From: DATBLE01 sp046732255 | Lineage (GTDB): Bacteria; Actinomycetota; Thermoleophilia; Gaiellales; Gaiellaceae | NCBI GenBank assembly: GCA_046732255.1 | Contig: JBKPMR010000025.1 | Location: 1-64,000 of the forward strand | Direction: 5' to 3' | Length of the DNA: 64,000 nt | Shown here: positions 8,008 through 16,137 of the stretch, in pieces | How positions within the stretch are numbered: position 1 is the stretch's first letter | Layout: every line of letters starts with the position of its first letter | Made by a program: the position numbers and the translations under genes | The notes under the pieces: generated by a model | The model's database searches: none | The model's input: only the letters and a program-made list of their open reading frames with translations | Told to the model about the DNA's origin: nothing

Positions 8008-9045
8008 GTGACGGATCGGCCACTGCAGATCGCCGTGATCAGCCCGGTCTGGTTCCCGGTGCCGCCGACGGGCTACGGCGGGATCGAGTGGATCGTCTGG
8101 CTGCTCGCCGACGGACTGGTCGAGGCGGGCCACGACGTGACGCTCTTCGCGTCCGGCGACTCGCACACGAAGGCGACGCTCGCGTCGGTCTTTCCGACCG
8201 CACCGAGCGAGCGCATCGGCCAGACGCTCCCGGAGCTTCAGCACTGCCTCGCCGCCTACGCGCGGGCGGACGAGTTCGACGTGATCAACGACCACTCAGG
8301 CCTCCCTGCCGCGGCGCTCGGCGGCCTGATCGAGAAGCCCGTTCTGCACACGATCCACGGCCCGCTCGACGGGGAGGGCGGCGTGATCTACGAGCAGATT
8401 GCGCAGGTCTCACCCGGGATCGCGTTCATCTCGGTCTCGATGAACCAGCGCAAGCCGAAGCCGCATTTCCCCTGGGTGGCGAACTGCCCGAACGCACTCG
8501 ACTTCTCGCTCTACCCGGTGAAGCCGCACCGCGGCGACTACCTTCTCTTCCTCGGCCGGATGAGCTCGGACAAGGGCTGCCACCGGGCGATCGACGTCGC
8601 CGTCAGCGCCGGCCTGCCGCTGAAGATCGCCGGGAAGAAACGCGAGCCGCTCGAGCAGCAGTACTTCGACGAGTTCGTCGCGCCGCACCTGTCCGACCAG
8701 ATCGAGTACCTCGGCGAGGTCACCCACGGGGAGAAGGTCGAGCTCCTCCAGAACGCGCGGGTGACGCTGTTCCCGATCGAGTGGGAGGAGCCGTTCGGCC
8801 TTGTCATGATCGAGTCGATGGCCTGCGGGACGCCGGTAATCGCCACCCGTTGGGGTGCGGTGCCGGAGGTGATCGAGCAGGGCCGGAGCGGCGTGATCGT
8901 CGACGACTACCGGCTGATGCCGGCGGCGATCGAGGAGGCCGACCTGCTCGACCCGCTGGAGCTCGTCCGCTACGCGCAGCAGCACTTCTCCCCCGAGCGG
9001 ATGGTCGGCGACTACCTGCGCGCGTTTCGGTCGGTGCTCGCCTAG
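8008..9045 (+). CDS. GT4-family glycosyltransferase
   Basis: 345 residues. The N-terminal half has a glycine-rich acceptor loop (PTGYGGIEW, about 18-26) and the C-terminal half has the nucleotide-sugar site LGRMSSDKGCHRAI and the E-x7-E-type segment EEPFGLVMIESMACGTPVIA, typical of GT-B retaining glycosyltransferases. The substrate is unknown; similar proteins are called glycogen/trehalose or lipid glycosyltransferases. The GTG start at 8008 has an AAGGAAGG ribosome site that begins within the end of the palindrome element. The stop codon runs straight into a perfect 26-bp palindrome. Confidence 0.85.
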   Translation: MTDRPLQIAVISPVWFPVPPTGYGGIEWIVWLLADGLVEAGHDVTLFASGDSHTKATLASVFPTAPSERIGQTLPELQHCLAAYARADEFDVINDHSGLPAAALGGLIEKPVLHTIHGPLDGEGGVIYEQIAQVSPGIAFISVSMNQRKPKPHFPWVANCPNALDFSLYPVKPHRGDYLLFLGRMSSDKGCHRAIDVAVSAGLPLKIAGKKREPLEQQYFDEFVAPHLSDQIEYLGEVTHGEKVELLQNARVTLFPIEWEEPFGLVMIESMACGTPVIATRWGAVPEVIEQGRSGVIVDDYRLMPAAIEEADLLDPLELVRYAQQHFSPERMVGDYLRAFRSVLA

Positions 9046-9070
9046 GGACAGTCCCTTAAGGGACTGTCCC
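9045..9070. repeat. Perfect 26-bp palindrome with GGGACAGTCCC arms
   Basis: Each half is 13 nt and the halves are exact reverse complements, centred on TTAA. The first base is the last base of the preceding TAG stop codon. It could act as a bidirectional hairpin terminator or be a REP-type repeat; no U-tract follows. Confidence 0.8.
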
Positions 9071-9088
9071 CAGAGCGATGCGGCTGGC

Positions 9089-9094
9089 TAGCAT
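9089..9094 (+). promoter_or_regulatory. -10 box of the BolA gene (leaderless)
   Basis: TAGCAT, 6 nt before the GTG at 9101. Confidence 0.55.
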
Positions 9095-9100
9095 GGGCCG

Positions 9101-9334
9101 GTGGCCGCCGAGACGATCCGCATGCTGCTCACGGAGGCGTTCCCAGAAGCCTCCGAGCTCGAGGTGGACGATCGGACCGGCACCGGCGACCACTTCCAGG
9201 TGACCGTGGCGAGCCCGCGCTTCGAGGGGCTGTCGCTCCTCGAGCAGCACCGGCTCGTGAACGAGGCGCTCGCCGCGCCGCTCGCCGACGGCACCATCCA
9301 CGAGTTGCGGATCAAGACGAAGGGAGCGGCGTGA
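9101..9334 (+). CDS. BolA/IbaG-family protein
   Basis: 77 residues with the BolA fold pattern: an N-terminal helix, DHFQVTVASPRFEGLSLLEQHRLVNEAL and a C-terminal strand HELRIKTK. BolA proteins pair with monothiol glutaredoxins to hold a [2Fe-2S] cluster for Fe-S trafficking or iron sensing. The next gene is such a glutaredoxin and overlaps by 4 nt (GTGA), which strongly supports that role here. The conserved His of the family is present in EQHRLV. Confidence 0.88.
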   Translation: MAAETIRMLLTEAFPEASELEVDDRTGTGDHFQVTVASPRFEGLSLLEQHRLVNEALAAPLADGTIHELRIKTKGAA

Positions 9335-9708
9335 GCGAGCTGAACACGAACATCCGGCAGGTGATAGAGGGCGAGGACGTCGCCTTGTTCATGAAGGGGA
9401 CGCCGCAGATGGTCATGTGCGGCAACTCGCTGCGCGCACTCGAGGCGCTCCGCCGCGCCGGTGCGCCGATCACCGCCGTCGACGTCCTCGCCGACCCGGC
9501 GATTCGACAGGAGCTCTCGACCCAGTCGGGCTGGCCGACGATCCCGCAGGTGTTCGTCCGCGGCGAGCTGATCGGCGGGGCGGACATCGTCGAGGAGCTG
9601 GAGGCATCCGGCGAGCTCGAGCGCACGCTCGAGGAGAAGCTCGGCCCCGGCTACCGCGACGAGCGCGAAGAGAAGACTCTGGCGGTCACTTCCTTCGCAG
9701 CTCCCTGA
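9331..9708 (+). CDS. Monothiol glutaredoxin, Grx4/GrxD type, with CGNS active site
   Basis: 125 residues, thioredoxin fold. Family landmarks: VALFMKGTPQMVMCGNS (about 17-33), WPTIPQVFVRGELIGGADI with the cis-Pro, and the GG-AD glutathione-binding turn. The usual active site is CGFS; here it is CGNS. The single Cys that ligates the cluster is kept, so Fe-S transfer with the upstream BolA partner is the likely role. Translation is coupled to bolA (GTGA overlap). It ends convergent with the minus-strand MFS gene, overlapping it by 23 nt. Confidence 0.87.
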   Translation: MSELNTNIRQVIEGEDVALFMKGTPQMVMCGNSLRALEALRRAGAPITAVDVLADPAIRQELSTQSGWPTIPQVFVRGELIGGADIVEELEASGELERTLEEKLGPGYRDEREEKTLAVTSFAAP

Positions 9709-10957
9709 CGTCGCGGACGGCGAACACCGGCAGCGTCGCGGCGATCACGAGCACGGCGGCGGCGTAGAGCGTCGCCGACGTTCCGATCGCGTCGGCCACC
9801 GGGCCGATCACCGCGAGTCCCAGCGGCACGAGGCAGATCGAGCCGAGTGCGTCGTACGCATAGAGCCGGGAGAGCATGTGCTCCGGGATCTGCTGCTGCA
9901 TGGTCGTGTCCCAACAGACGGCGAAGACCTCGAGTCCGACGCCCGAGACGAAGGCGCCGGCAGCGACGGCCGCCGCCGCCGCCGGCGGCGCGAGCAGCAG
10001 GAGCGGAAGTGCAAGCACCAGCGTCGAGAAGGTCGCGACCAACAACATGCGGTGCGGCCGGGCACGCAGCATCACCAGCCCACCCCAGATCAGGCCGGCC
10101 GCTTCGGCTCCCAGGATCAATCCCCAGGTGCGCGCCCCGCCGTAGTGCGCCTTCGCCTGCACCGGGCCGAGGACCTGGAACGCTCCGACGAAGACGGCGT
10201 TCAGGATCGAGAACTGCGCGACGATCGACCAGAGCCAGGACCGCGAGCGGAAGGCGTTCCAGCCTTCGGCGAGCTCGCGGGCGATGTTCGGCGTGTGCTC
10301 GCGGACGACCTCGGGCAGGCTCAGCATGGAAGTGAACAGGGCCGCCGCGCCGAAGCTCGCTGCGTCGATCGCGATCGCCCAGCCGGGCCCTGCGGCCGCC
10401 ACCAACGCTCCACCGAGGGCCGCGCCGAAGACGTTGGCGGCGTTCAGCGCCAGGCGGAGGAGCGCGTTCGCCTGCTGGATCATCGCCTCGGGCACCGTCT
10501 GCGGGACGATCCCCTGGGACGCGGGAAAGAAGAACGCTGCCGAGGTGCCGTTCAGCATGCTCAGGACGACGACCTCCCAGAGCTCCGCGTTCCCGGTCAG
10601 CAGCAGTGCCGCGACCGTGCCCTGCGTCGCCATGCTGGCCACGTTCGACGTGACCATCACAGCGTGCCGCGGCAGCCGGTCGGCGATCACCCCGCCGAGG
10701 AGGATGAACACGGCCTGCGGGATCGCGCGGGCGGCGAGGACCAGGCCGAGCTCGGTCCTCGATCCGTGCAGGCTGTCGAGGACGGCGAATGCCAGCCCGA
10801 TCGGGGCCATCGCGCTCCCGACGAACGACGCCGCCCGCGCCGCGTAGAGCAGACGGAAGCGGCGCTCGCCGAACGGGCCTAGGCGAGCTGCGACTGTTTG
10901 TCCCAGTACCGCCTCATCCCGACGTAGGACTGCCAGAGCGGGGCGGCGCGCTCCCAC
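9686..10957 (-). CDS. MFS transporter, MFS_3/EntS-like
   Basis: About 400-423 residues, 10-12 hydrophobic segments. The family pattern starts at RLLYAARAASFVGSAMAPI and includes GGVIADRLPRHAVMV in the first cytoplasmic loop. Such pumps export siderophores or drugs. The start is uncertain: the frame has no ATG/GTG/TTG close to where homology should begin. GTG at 10957 is the nearest, which overlaps the MBL hydrolase gene by 79 nt; the next candidate is an internal ATG. A rare start (CTG within GTACTGGGA) is possible. It is probably co-transcribed with the upstream hydrolase. Confidence 0.8.
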   Translation of the reverse strand: MGARRPALAVLRRDEAVLGQTVAARLGPFGERRFRLLYAARAASFVGSAMAPIGLAFAVLDSLHGSRTELGLVLAARAIPQAVFILLGGVIADRLPRHAVMVTSNVASMATQGTVAALLLTGNAELWEVVVLSMLNGTSAAFFFPASQGIVPQTVPEAMIQQANALLRLALNAANVFGAALGGALVAAAGPGWAIAIDAASFGAAALFTSMLSLPEVVREHTPNIARELAEGWNAFRSRSWLWSIVAQFSILNAVFVGAFQVLGPVQAKAHYGGARTWGLILGAEAAGLIWGGLVMLRARPHRMLLVATFSTLVLALPLLLLAPPAAAAAVAAGAFVSGVGLEVFAVCWDTTMQQQIPEHMLSRLYAYDALGSICLVPLGLAVIGPVADAIGTSATLYAAAVLVIAATLPVFAVRDVRELRRK

Positions 10958-11739
10958 ACGTCGGCTTCGTCGGCACCGACGGCGGATTCCAGGTCGCTGC
11001 GGGCGGCGTGCACCCAGGCCTGCTCGTCGAGGCGGTCGCGGCCTCGCTGCGCCCACTTCGTCAGCTCCCCGCGGGCCAGCGCTAGATGCTCGGACGGCGA
11101 GTCGGCGACGCCGAAATGGATCAGCGCGAGCCGCTCCGGCCGTCGCTGCTCGATCTCCTCGAACGTCCGGAACCAGGCCTCGACGTCGAGGTCGGGCGGC
11201 GGGCAGACCGGCATCACGTGCCGCCCGGGCTGGATCCGGACGCCGGCTGCGTCGCCGGCGTACAGCGTGCCGTCGCCGTGCAGGTAGCAGACGTGGTGCG
11301 AGGCGTGACCGGGCGACGGGAAGCAGTCGAGCCCCACCACCAGGTCGCCCGTGACGTCCACGTTCTCGGCCGGAACGGGTGCGAGCTCCCCCCAGAGGAT
11401 GTCGAAAGCGTCTCCGTACAGCCGGCGGGCGCTGGCTTCGAGGCGGCCAGGGTCGACGAGGTGTGGAGCGCCGATCTCGGAGACGTGCACCCGCAGCGCC
11501 GGGTGCTCGCGGACGATCGTGCCGGCGGCGCCGGCGTGGTCGAGATGGATGTGCGAGAGCAGGAGGTGGCGGACGTCGGTGAGCGCGAGCCGGCGGTCGG
11601 CGAGTGCCGTCTTCAGCGTCGGGAGGCAGGTGGTCGGGCCGCAGTCGTGCAGCGCGAGACCGTCGTCGGTCTCGAGCAGGTAGCAGCCGACGATACGGTC
11701 GGTCTGGTGGTGGAGGTCGATCAGGTCGGGGGCGTCCAT
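10879..11739 (-). CDS. Metallo-beta-lactamase-fold hydrolase
   Basis: 286 residues. Zinc-site motif HIHLDH (about 104-109), later SPGHASHH (second ligand region) and YAGDAAG (bridging Asp). The C-terminal helical region with ALIHFGVADSPSEH supplies the last His. The family covers hydroxyacylglutathione hydrolases and lactonases; the substrate is not predictable here. It overlaps the downstream MFS gene. Confidence 0.87.
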   Translation of the reverse strand: MDAPDLIDLHHQTDRIVGCYLLETDDGLALHDCGPTTCLPTLKTALADRRLALTDVRHLLLSHIHLDHAGAAGTIVREHPALRVHVSEIGAPHLVDPGRLEASARRLYGDAFDILWGELAPVPAENVDVTGDLVVGLDCFPSPGHASHHVCYLHGDGTLYAGDAAGVRIQPGRHVMPVCPPPDLDVEAWFRTFEEIEQRRPERLALIHFGVADSPSEHLALARGELTKWAQRGRDRLDEQAWVHAARSDLESAVGADEADVWERAAPLWQSYVGMRRYWDKQSQLA

Positions 11740-11754
11740 GGGACGCCCCCGATC

Positions 11755-12240
11755 CTACGCGGGGCGCGAACCGGGCTTCGGCACCCCGAGCGCGGCGAGC
11801 GTCGAGCGCAGCGCGAACGGGCCGCGATACCAGCCTCCGTGCGTGCCGGCGTCGAAGAGGCGCTGGCCGGCGCGCATGTACGTCACCGGCCCTCCGGCCG
11901 CCCAGGGGTACAGATCCTGGCGGATCGTGACTGACCGGCCCCCGCCGACCGGGACGATCCACACGGCGAGGTAGTGCGGCCCGAGCTTCCTCGTCGGCGC
12001 CTGCCGCGTCGTCGAGTCCGGAATCTGCCCGAACGCCTGCGGGAACCAGCCGCCGAACTGGACGATCCGGCCGATCCGCGACGTGACGCTGCCTTCGGCG
12101 TTGCCCCGCAGGACGATCGGCTCGGCGAGGCCCGGACCGGTGATGGTGACGCCGGTCGGCCCCTTCGCCGCCGCCGGTCCGGCCAGCGCGAGGCCGACCG
12201 TCGCGGCGAGCGGTAGCACGACTGCGAGTGAGCGTTTCAT
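11755..12240 (-). CDS. Secreted protein of unknown function
   Basis: 161 residues with a clear signal peptide (KRSLAVVLPLAATVGLALAG, cleavage near AAA/KG). The mature part contains GPHYLAVWIVP and YPWAAGGPVTYMRAGQ, a pattern I have seen in actinobacterial secreted proteins without an assigned function. No catalytic motif is visible. It ends 15 bp before the start of the MBL hydrolase and is probably first in that transcript. Confidence 0.7.
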   Translation of the reverse strand: MKRSLAVVLPLAATVGLALAGPAAAKGPTGVTITGPGLAEPIVLRGNAEGSVTSRIGRIVQFGGWFPQAFGQIPDSTTRQAPTRKLGPHYLAVWIVPVGGGRSVTIRQDLYPWAAGGPVTYMRAGQRLFDAGTHGGWYRGPFALRSTLAALGVPKPGSRPA

Positions 12241-12307
12241 GCGGTCTCTACACCGCCGGCCCGCGGGCGGTTCCGAGCGTGGCCGTCCACAGCCGGTGGA
12301 CGGATCG

Positions 12308-12440
12308 TTGCGCTTCCTTCACACCCGTGGTCTCAGAGACCGGGGCGCAACCGCTGGCAGCACGCCAACGCCTCTTGGACCAGTGGACGAATCGTTCCAA
12401 GAACGTTTCACCCCCGGTCTCAGAGACTGGGACGAGACGC
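12308..12440. repeat. Twin TCTCAGAGA palindrome element, locus 1
   Basis: Two imperfect ~40-bp palindromes centred on TCTCAGAGA at 12331-12339 and 12418-12426, exactly 87 bp apart, each embedded in CCC.GGTCTCAGAGAC.GGG with outer arms (GTTGCGC...GCGCAAC in the first). TGGACGRATCGTT precedes each palindrome, so the unit is a direct repeat. A homologous pair in opposite orientation lies at 58186-58320. Confidence 0.8.
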
Positions 12441-12464
12441 TTCGGACACCCGGCCCGAAAGGGG

Positions 12465-13598
12465 CTAGGCGGTCGCGGCCGAGCGGACCAGTGCGGCGTC
12501 GAGGTCGGCGACGAGGTCGTCCACCGACTCGATCCCGACGGAGAGGCGCACGAGGTTTGGCGGCGACGCGAACGGCGCGTCCGACGTGGAGGCGTGTGTC
12601 ATCGCCGACGGCACCTCGATCAGGCTCTCGACGCCCCCGAGGCTCTCCGCCAGCTTCCAGATCTTCGTCCGGGCGACGAGCGCAACTGCATCCTCGACGC
12701 TCGGAGCGAGGAACGAGACCATTCCGCCGAAATCCGACATCTGCCGCGAGGCGACGTCATGGCCCGGGTGGCCCGCGAGGCCGGGGTACAAGACCTGCTC
12801 GATCTGCGCATGTCCCACGAGAAACTCGGCTACCGCCCGCGCGTTCTCGCAGTGCCGCTGCATCCGGAGCGCCAGCGTCTTCAGCCCGCGCAGGACGAGC
12901 CACGCGTCGAACGGTCCGGGGACCGCGCCGAGCGAGTTCTGGAGAAACGCGAGCCGCTCGGCGACCGTCGGGTCGTTGGTCGCGGCGAAGCCGCCGACGA
13001 GATCGGAATGACCGCCGAGATACTTGGTCGTCGAGTGGACGACGAGGTCGGCGCCCAGCTCGAGCGGGCGTTGCAGGTAGGGCGTGGCAAACGTGTTGTC
13101 GACCGCGACCACGGCGCCGACCGCATGCGCGGCCTCAGCCACCGCCGCGATGTCGACGACGTTCAGCAGCGGGTTGGTCGGCGTCTCGATCCAGACCAGC
13201 CGTGTGTCTCCGTCGATCGCGTCGACCACGGCGTCGTGCGGGGCGAACTCGAACCGGTAACCCTTGGCCGCGTAGACCTTCGAGAACAACCGGTATGTGC
13301 CGCCGTAGACGTCGTTCACGGCGACCACCCGTTCGCCGGGCGAGATCAGGTGCATCACCGTCGTTGTCGCGCCCATCCCGGACGAGTACGCGAATCCGTA
13401 CCGGGCGCTCTCCAGGGAGGCGAGGCACGTCTCGAGCGCACGCCTCGTCGGGTTCGCAGTCCGCGAGTAGTCGTACCCCTTGTGCTCCCCGACGGCCTCC
13501 TGCACGTAGGTGGAGGTCTGGTAGATCGGGACGGTGACCGCCCCGGTGGCCGGATCCGGCTCCTGACCCTCGTGGATCGCACGGGTCTCGAAGTCCAT
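12465..13598 (-). CDS. PLP-dependent transsulfuration enzyme (cystathionine gamma-synthase/lyase family)
   Basis: 377 residues, full length. Cys/Met-metabolism PLP fold: YDYSRTANPTRRALE near the N-terminus, GMGATTTVMHL (cofactor phosphate loop), DNTFATPYLQRPLELGAD, and the Schiff-base lysine in HSTTKYLGGHSDLVGG. Sequence alone does not separate gamma-synthase from gamma-lyase; a cystathionine beta-synthase gene 4-5 kb upstream favours the gamma-lyase direction (homocysteine to cysteine). The ATG at 13598 shares its A with the TGA of the upstream glycosylase gene, so translation is coupled. Confidence 0.88.
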   Translation of the reverse strand: MDFETRAIHEGQEPDPATGAVTVPIYQTSTYVQEAVGEHKGYDYSRTANPTRRALETCLASLESARYGFAYSSGMGATTTVMHLISPGERVVAVNDVYGGTYRLFSKVYAAKGYRFEFAPHDAVVDAIDGDTRLVWIETPTNPLLNVVDIAAVAEAAHAVGAVVAVDNTFATPYLQRPLELGADLVVHSTTKYLGGHSDLVGGFAATNDPTVAERLAFLQNSLGAVPGPFDAWLVLRGLKTLALRMQRHCENARAVAEFLVGHAQIEQVLYPGLAGHPGHDVASRQMSDFGGMVSFLAPSVEDAVALVARTKIWKLAESLGGVESLIEVPSAMTHASTSDAPFASPPNLVRLSVGIESVDDLVADLDAALVRSAATA

Positions 13599-14596
13599 CA
13601 GGCGATCGTAGCTCCGAGCCAGCGTGCGAGGCTCCGCAGCGGCCGGTCGAGCGAGACGGGGCGTACCCCGTTCTCCCACCACACGCCGCGGACGTGCAGC
13701 AGCCCCGTCTTGCGGTCGTGGACGGGCTCGATCCGGCCGACGACGCGGTCGCCACGGAGGATGGGGAGGACGTAGTAGCCGTACTCCCGCTTCGACGCCG
13801 TGACGTACATCTCGAGGCGGTAGCGGAAGCCCCACAGCGCCTCGGCGCGGTCCCGGTCGGAGACGAGCCGGTCGAACGGAGACAGGAAGGTCGCGCGCCG
13901 CGGCGCTACCGGCCCGTCGCCGGCTTCAGGATGAGCAACCAGACGCCCCTTCTGCAGCCGCACGCCCTGGGAGCGGAAGCGCTTCTCGTCGAGGCGTCGC
14001 CGTGCCTCCGGCCAGGAGATGCGCTCAACCTTCGGGTACCACCGCTCGGCGAGATCCCAGAGCCGCTGTCCCTGCTGCCGGCCGACGACGGCGACCTCGC
14101 CCCGGTCGGCGAGGATCATCAGCATCAACGCCATTTTCCGCTCGCCCCACCAGCGGTGGGCCTCCCGGCGCGTGGTCGCGTGATCTTCGATCTCCCGCGA
14201 GAGCAGCGGGCCGCGTCGCTCCAGCTGGCGTAGCACGTAGCGCCGGATCGCGGCGTTCTCCTTCAGGAACGAGGCGATCCGGCGCTCGCGTGCGTTGGCC
14301 TCGCGCCGGCGTCGCATCCGCGCGACGAGCAGCGGGAGGTCCTCGGCCGGGTAGATGAACGCGTCGACCTCGACGAGCTTCCGCTCTTTCCAGATCAGCC
14401 GGTCGAGCTCCTCGCGGTCGAACGGGCCGAGCCGGCTCCAGAGCACGAGGTACTGGGGCGGCGCGACCGTCGAGATCGGGTCGATCTGGAGAAACCCCAG
14501 CCGCCGGACGGTGTCGAGCACGCCAGTCGCGGAGCCGTCGAGGAGCTGCGCGCGAACGGCGATGCGCCGCGCTTCCTCGACCGAGACCTCGTTCAC
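13598..14596 (-). CDS. YcaQ/AlkX-like winged-helix DNA glycosylase family protein, paralogue A
   Basis: 332 residues of the HTH_42 family (tandem winged helices), which includes E. coli YcaQ/AlkX and Streptomyces AlkZ, glycosylases that unhook interstrand crosslinks. The catalytic Q-x-D motif appears as LQIDPIST (about 36-43), and the C-terminal half has the typical FLSPFDRLVSDRDR and YGYYVLPILRGDRVVGRIEP. The GTG start at 14596 directly follows one half of a twin palindrome repeat. A second family member lies immediately upstream. Confidence 0.82.
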   Translation of the reverse strand: MNEVSVEEARRIAVRAQLLDGSATGVLDTVRRLGFLQIDPISTVAPPQYLVLWSRLGPFDREELDRLIWKERKLVEVDAFIYPAEDLPLLVARMRRRREANARERRIASFLKENAAIRRYVLRQLERRGPLLSREIEDHATTRREAHRWWGERKMALMLMILADRGEVAVVGRQQGQRLWDLAERWYPKVERISWPEARRRLDEKRFRSQGVRLQKGRLVAHPEAGDGPVAPRRATFLSPFDRLVSDRDRAEALWGFRYRLEMYVTASKREYGYYVLPILRGDRVVGRIEPVHDRKTGLLHVRGVWWENGVRPVSLDRPLRSLARWLGATIA

Positions 14597-14598
14597 GT

Positions 14599-14680
14599 CT
14601 TAACGGTGCCAGGCACTCTAAAAGACCCTGCACGGAGCGGGAATTCGGGCGGCTTTCATAACCGTGCCTGGCACGGTTAA
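14599..14680. repeat. Twin GTGCCNGGCAC palindrome element, copy 2
   Basis: Cores at 14606-14616 and 14664-14674, 58 nt apart, on the opposite strand to copy 1 but with the same spacer sequence family. The distal palindrome contains the stop codon (TAA) of the upstream glycosylase gene and the proximal one abuts the start of the downstream glycosylase gene. Confidence 0.8.
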
Positions 14681-15819
14681 GCCGCCGACCAGGCCACGCG
14701 CTCGAGCTCGAGCACGCGTGCGAGGCGGGCGAGCGCCTTCTCCAGCGCGGTCTCGAGCGCCCCCGAGCGGCGCACCTTCGGCTCCAGGTGGAAGGCGCGG
14801 ACCAGGAGAACGCCTTCGCCCCGATCTGCCTTCAGGTCGGCCCGGCCGACCAGTTGATCTCGGTACAGGAACGGCAGCACGTAGTAGCCGTATACCCGCT
14901 GGGGCGCTGGCTTGTAGACCTCGATCACGTGGAGGAATCCAAAGAGCCGCTCGAGGAAGGGGCGATCCCAGACGAGGTTGTCGAACGGACAGACCAGCAC
15001 ACCGCCGCTCGGCGAGCCGTCGATCTCAACGCCGGCCGGCACGACCACCGGCGCGCCGCCGTCGTCCACGGCCACCCGCCGGACGAGGTCGTCGGCCACC
15101 AGATCGTCGACAACAGGGCGCATCGCCTTCGCCCCGCCTTGGAAGCGGCAGTGCTCCGCGATCCCGGACTCGGTCAACGCGCCGCGGCCCTGCACCGCCC
15201 GCAGCGAGTACCCACGGACGAACTCCTCCTCCGAGGGCGCGGGCGCCTCAAGCTGCGCGCGCGGGATCACCCGCTCCGGCAGGTCGTACAGCCGCTGGAA
15301 CCCGTCGCGGCCGGCGACCACCACCTCGCCCGCCGCGAACAGATCTTCGAGGATCCGCTTCTCCGGCTTCCAGTTCCACATGCCGCCGCCGCCCCCGCCT
15401 TCGAAGAACCGGGTCGGCAGCGCCCCGTTCGTCCGCAGCGCGTCGAGCACCCGTGCCTTCACCTCAGGGTCGTGGTCGTGCTCCCTGCCCCACCAGTGCC
15501 GCTTGCGCAGGTGCTCCATCCGCCGCTTGAAGAGCGGGTAGTCCTCGATCGGGACGAGGCACGCCTCATGGGCCCAGTACTCGAAGATCCGGCCGGCCTT
15601 CAGCAGGCGCGAGACCGACGACTCCGGATAGTGGCCGATCCGTGAGCCGAGCGTCAGCCGGTGCGCGCGGCCGACGGTCGAGATCGAGTCCAGCTGGACG
15701 CAGCCGAGCCGGCGGACGGTGGCGGCGACGTCGTCCGCCCGTGCCCTCCGGAAACGGGTCGCATAGCCCTGGTGCGCGACGAGGTAGCGGCGCAGCTGAG
15801 CGACCGATACGGTCTCCAT
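14677..15819 (-). CDS. YcaQ/AlkX-like winged-helix DNA glycosylase family protein, paralogue B
   Basis: 380 residues, same HTH_42 family as its downstream neighbour. The Q-x-D motif is VQLDSIST (about 40-47). Conserved blocks include FEYWAHEACLVPIEDYPL, CPFDNLVWDRPF and YGYYVLPFLYRDQLVGRADLK. It is more typical in length for YcaQ than paralogue A. Its TAA stop lies inside the palindrome element. Two adjacent paralogues with the catalytic motif kept suggest specialised crosslink or bulky alkyl-adduct repair, possibly self-resistance to a genotoxin; no biosynthetic genes for such a toxin are visible. Confidence 0.85.
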   Translation of the reverse strand: METVSVAQLRRYLVAHQGYATRFRRARADDVAATVRRLGCVQLDSISTVGRAHRLTLGSRIGHYPESSVSRLLKAGRIFEYWAHEACLVPIEDYPLFKRRMEHLRKRHWWGREHDHDPEVKARVLDALRTNGALPTRFFEGGGGGGMWNWKPEKRILEDLFAAGEVVVAGRDGFQRLYDLPERVIPRAQLEAPAPSEEEFVRGYSLRAVQGRGALTESGIAEHCRFQGGAKAMRPVVDDLVADDLVRRVAVDDGGAPVVVPAGVEIDGSPSGGVLVCPFDNLVWDRPFLERLFGFLHVIEVYKPAPQRVYGYYVLPFLYRDQLVGRADLKADRGEGVLLVRAFHLEPKVRRSGALETALEKALARLARVLELERVAWSAA

Positions 15820-16137
15820 GCGGGAATCAACGTCGGTGGGGCGGCGGATGTTTCGCCCGCGGCGGGGGAGGCCGCCGGTGCGACCGCGGTCGCGGCGGCC
15901 GCGTTCAACAACCTCCCGGCCTCCGCGGCGATCGCCGCCCTCCTCGCCGGCCCTGCGGCTTACGCCGCCCTCGCCGGCGTTTTATTCGGCGCGCTTGCAA
16001 CCGAGCACGGGTCGGTGGCGACGCTGCTCGCCGGGGAGCTGGCCGGGACGCGAGCCTACGACCGCCGCCTCGTTCCTGTGGTCGCAGCGGCGCTGGCGCT
16101 GGCGACGATCCTGCTCTACGCCTCGAGCGGGACGTAG
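15820..16137 (+). pseudogene. C-terminal remnant of an ArsB-like ion permease
   Basis: An open frame with high-GC third positions reads AAAFNNLPASAAIAALL, then two more hydrophobic segments and a normal end (LLYASSGT-stop). NNLPA is characteristic of the last helices of ArsB/CitM/NhaD-type permeases. Only about 100 residues remain, with no ATG, GTG or TTG start after the divergent glycosylase gene begins at 15819. It looks like the 3' end of a permease gene cut off by that gene. A small independent membrane protein is less likely. Confidence 0.5.

Noticed and set aside
12308..12440. CRISPR array from repeated ~45-bp units
   Set aside because: Only two units per locus, the units are palindromic but diverged, and no cas genes are present.
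12083..13775. Long plus-strand open frames across 12.1-13.8 kb
   Set aside because: They lie opposite the transsulfuration gene and the twin repeat, read as Arg/Pro/Ser-rich sequence, and have no domain signal.
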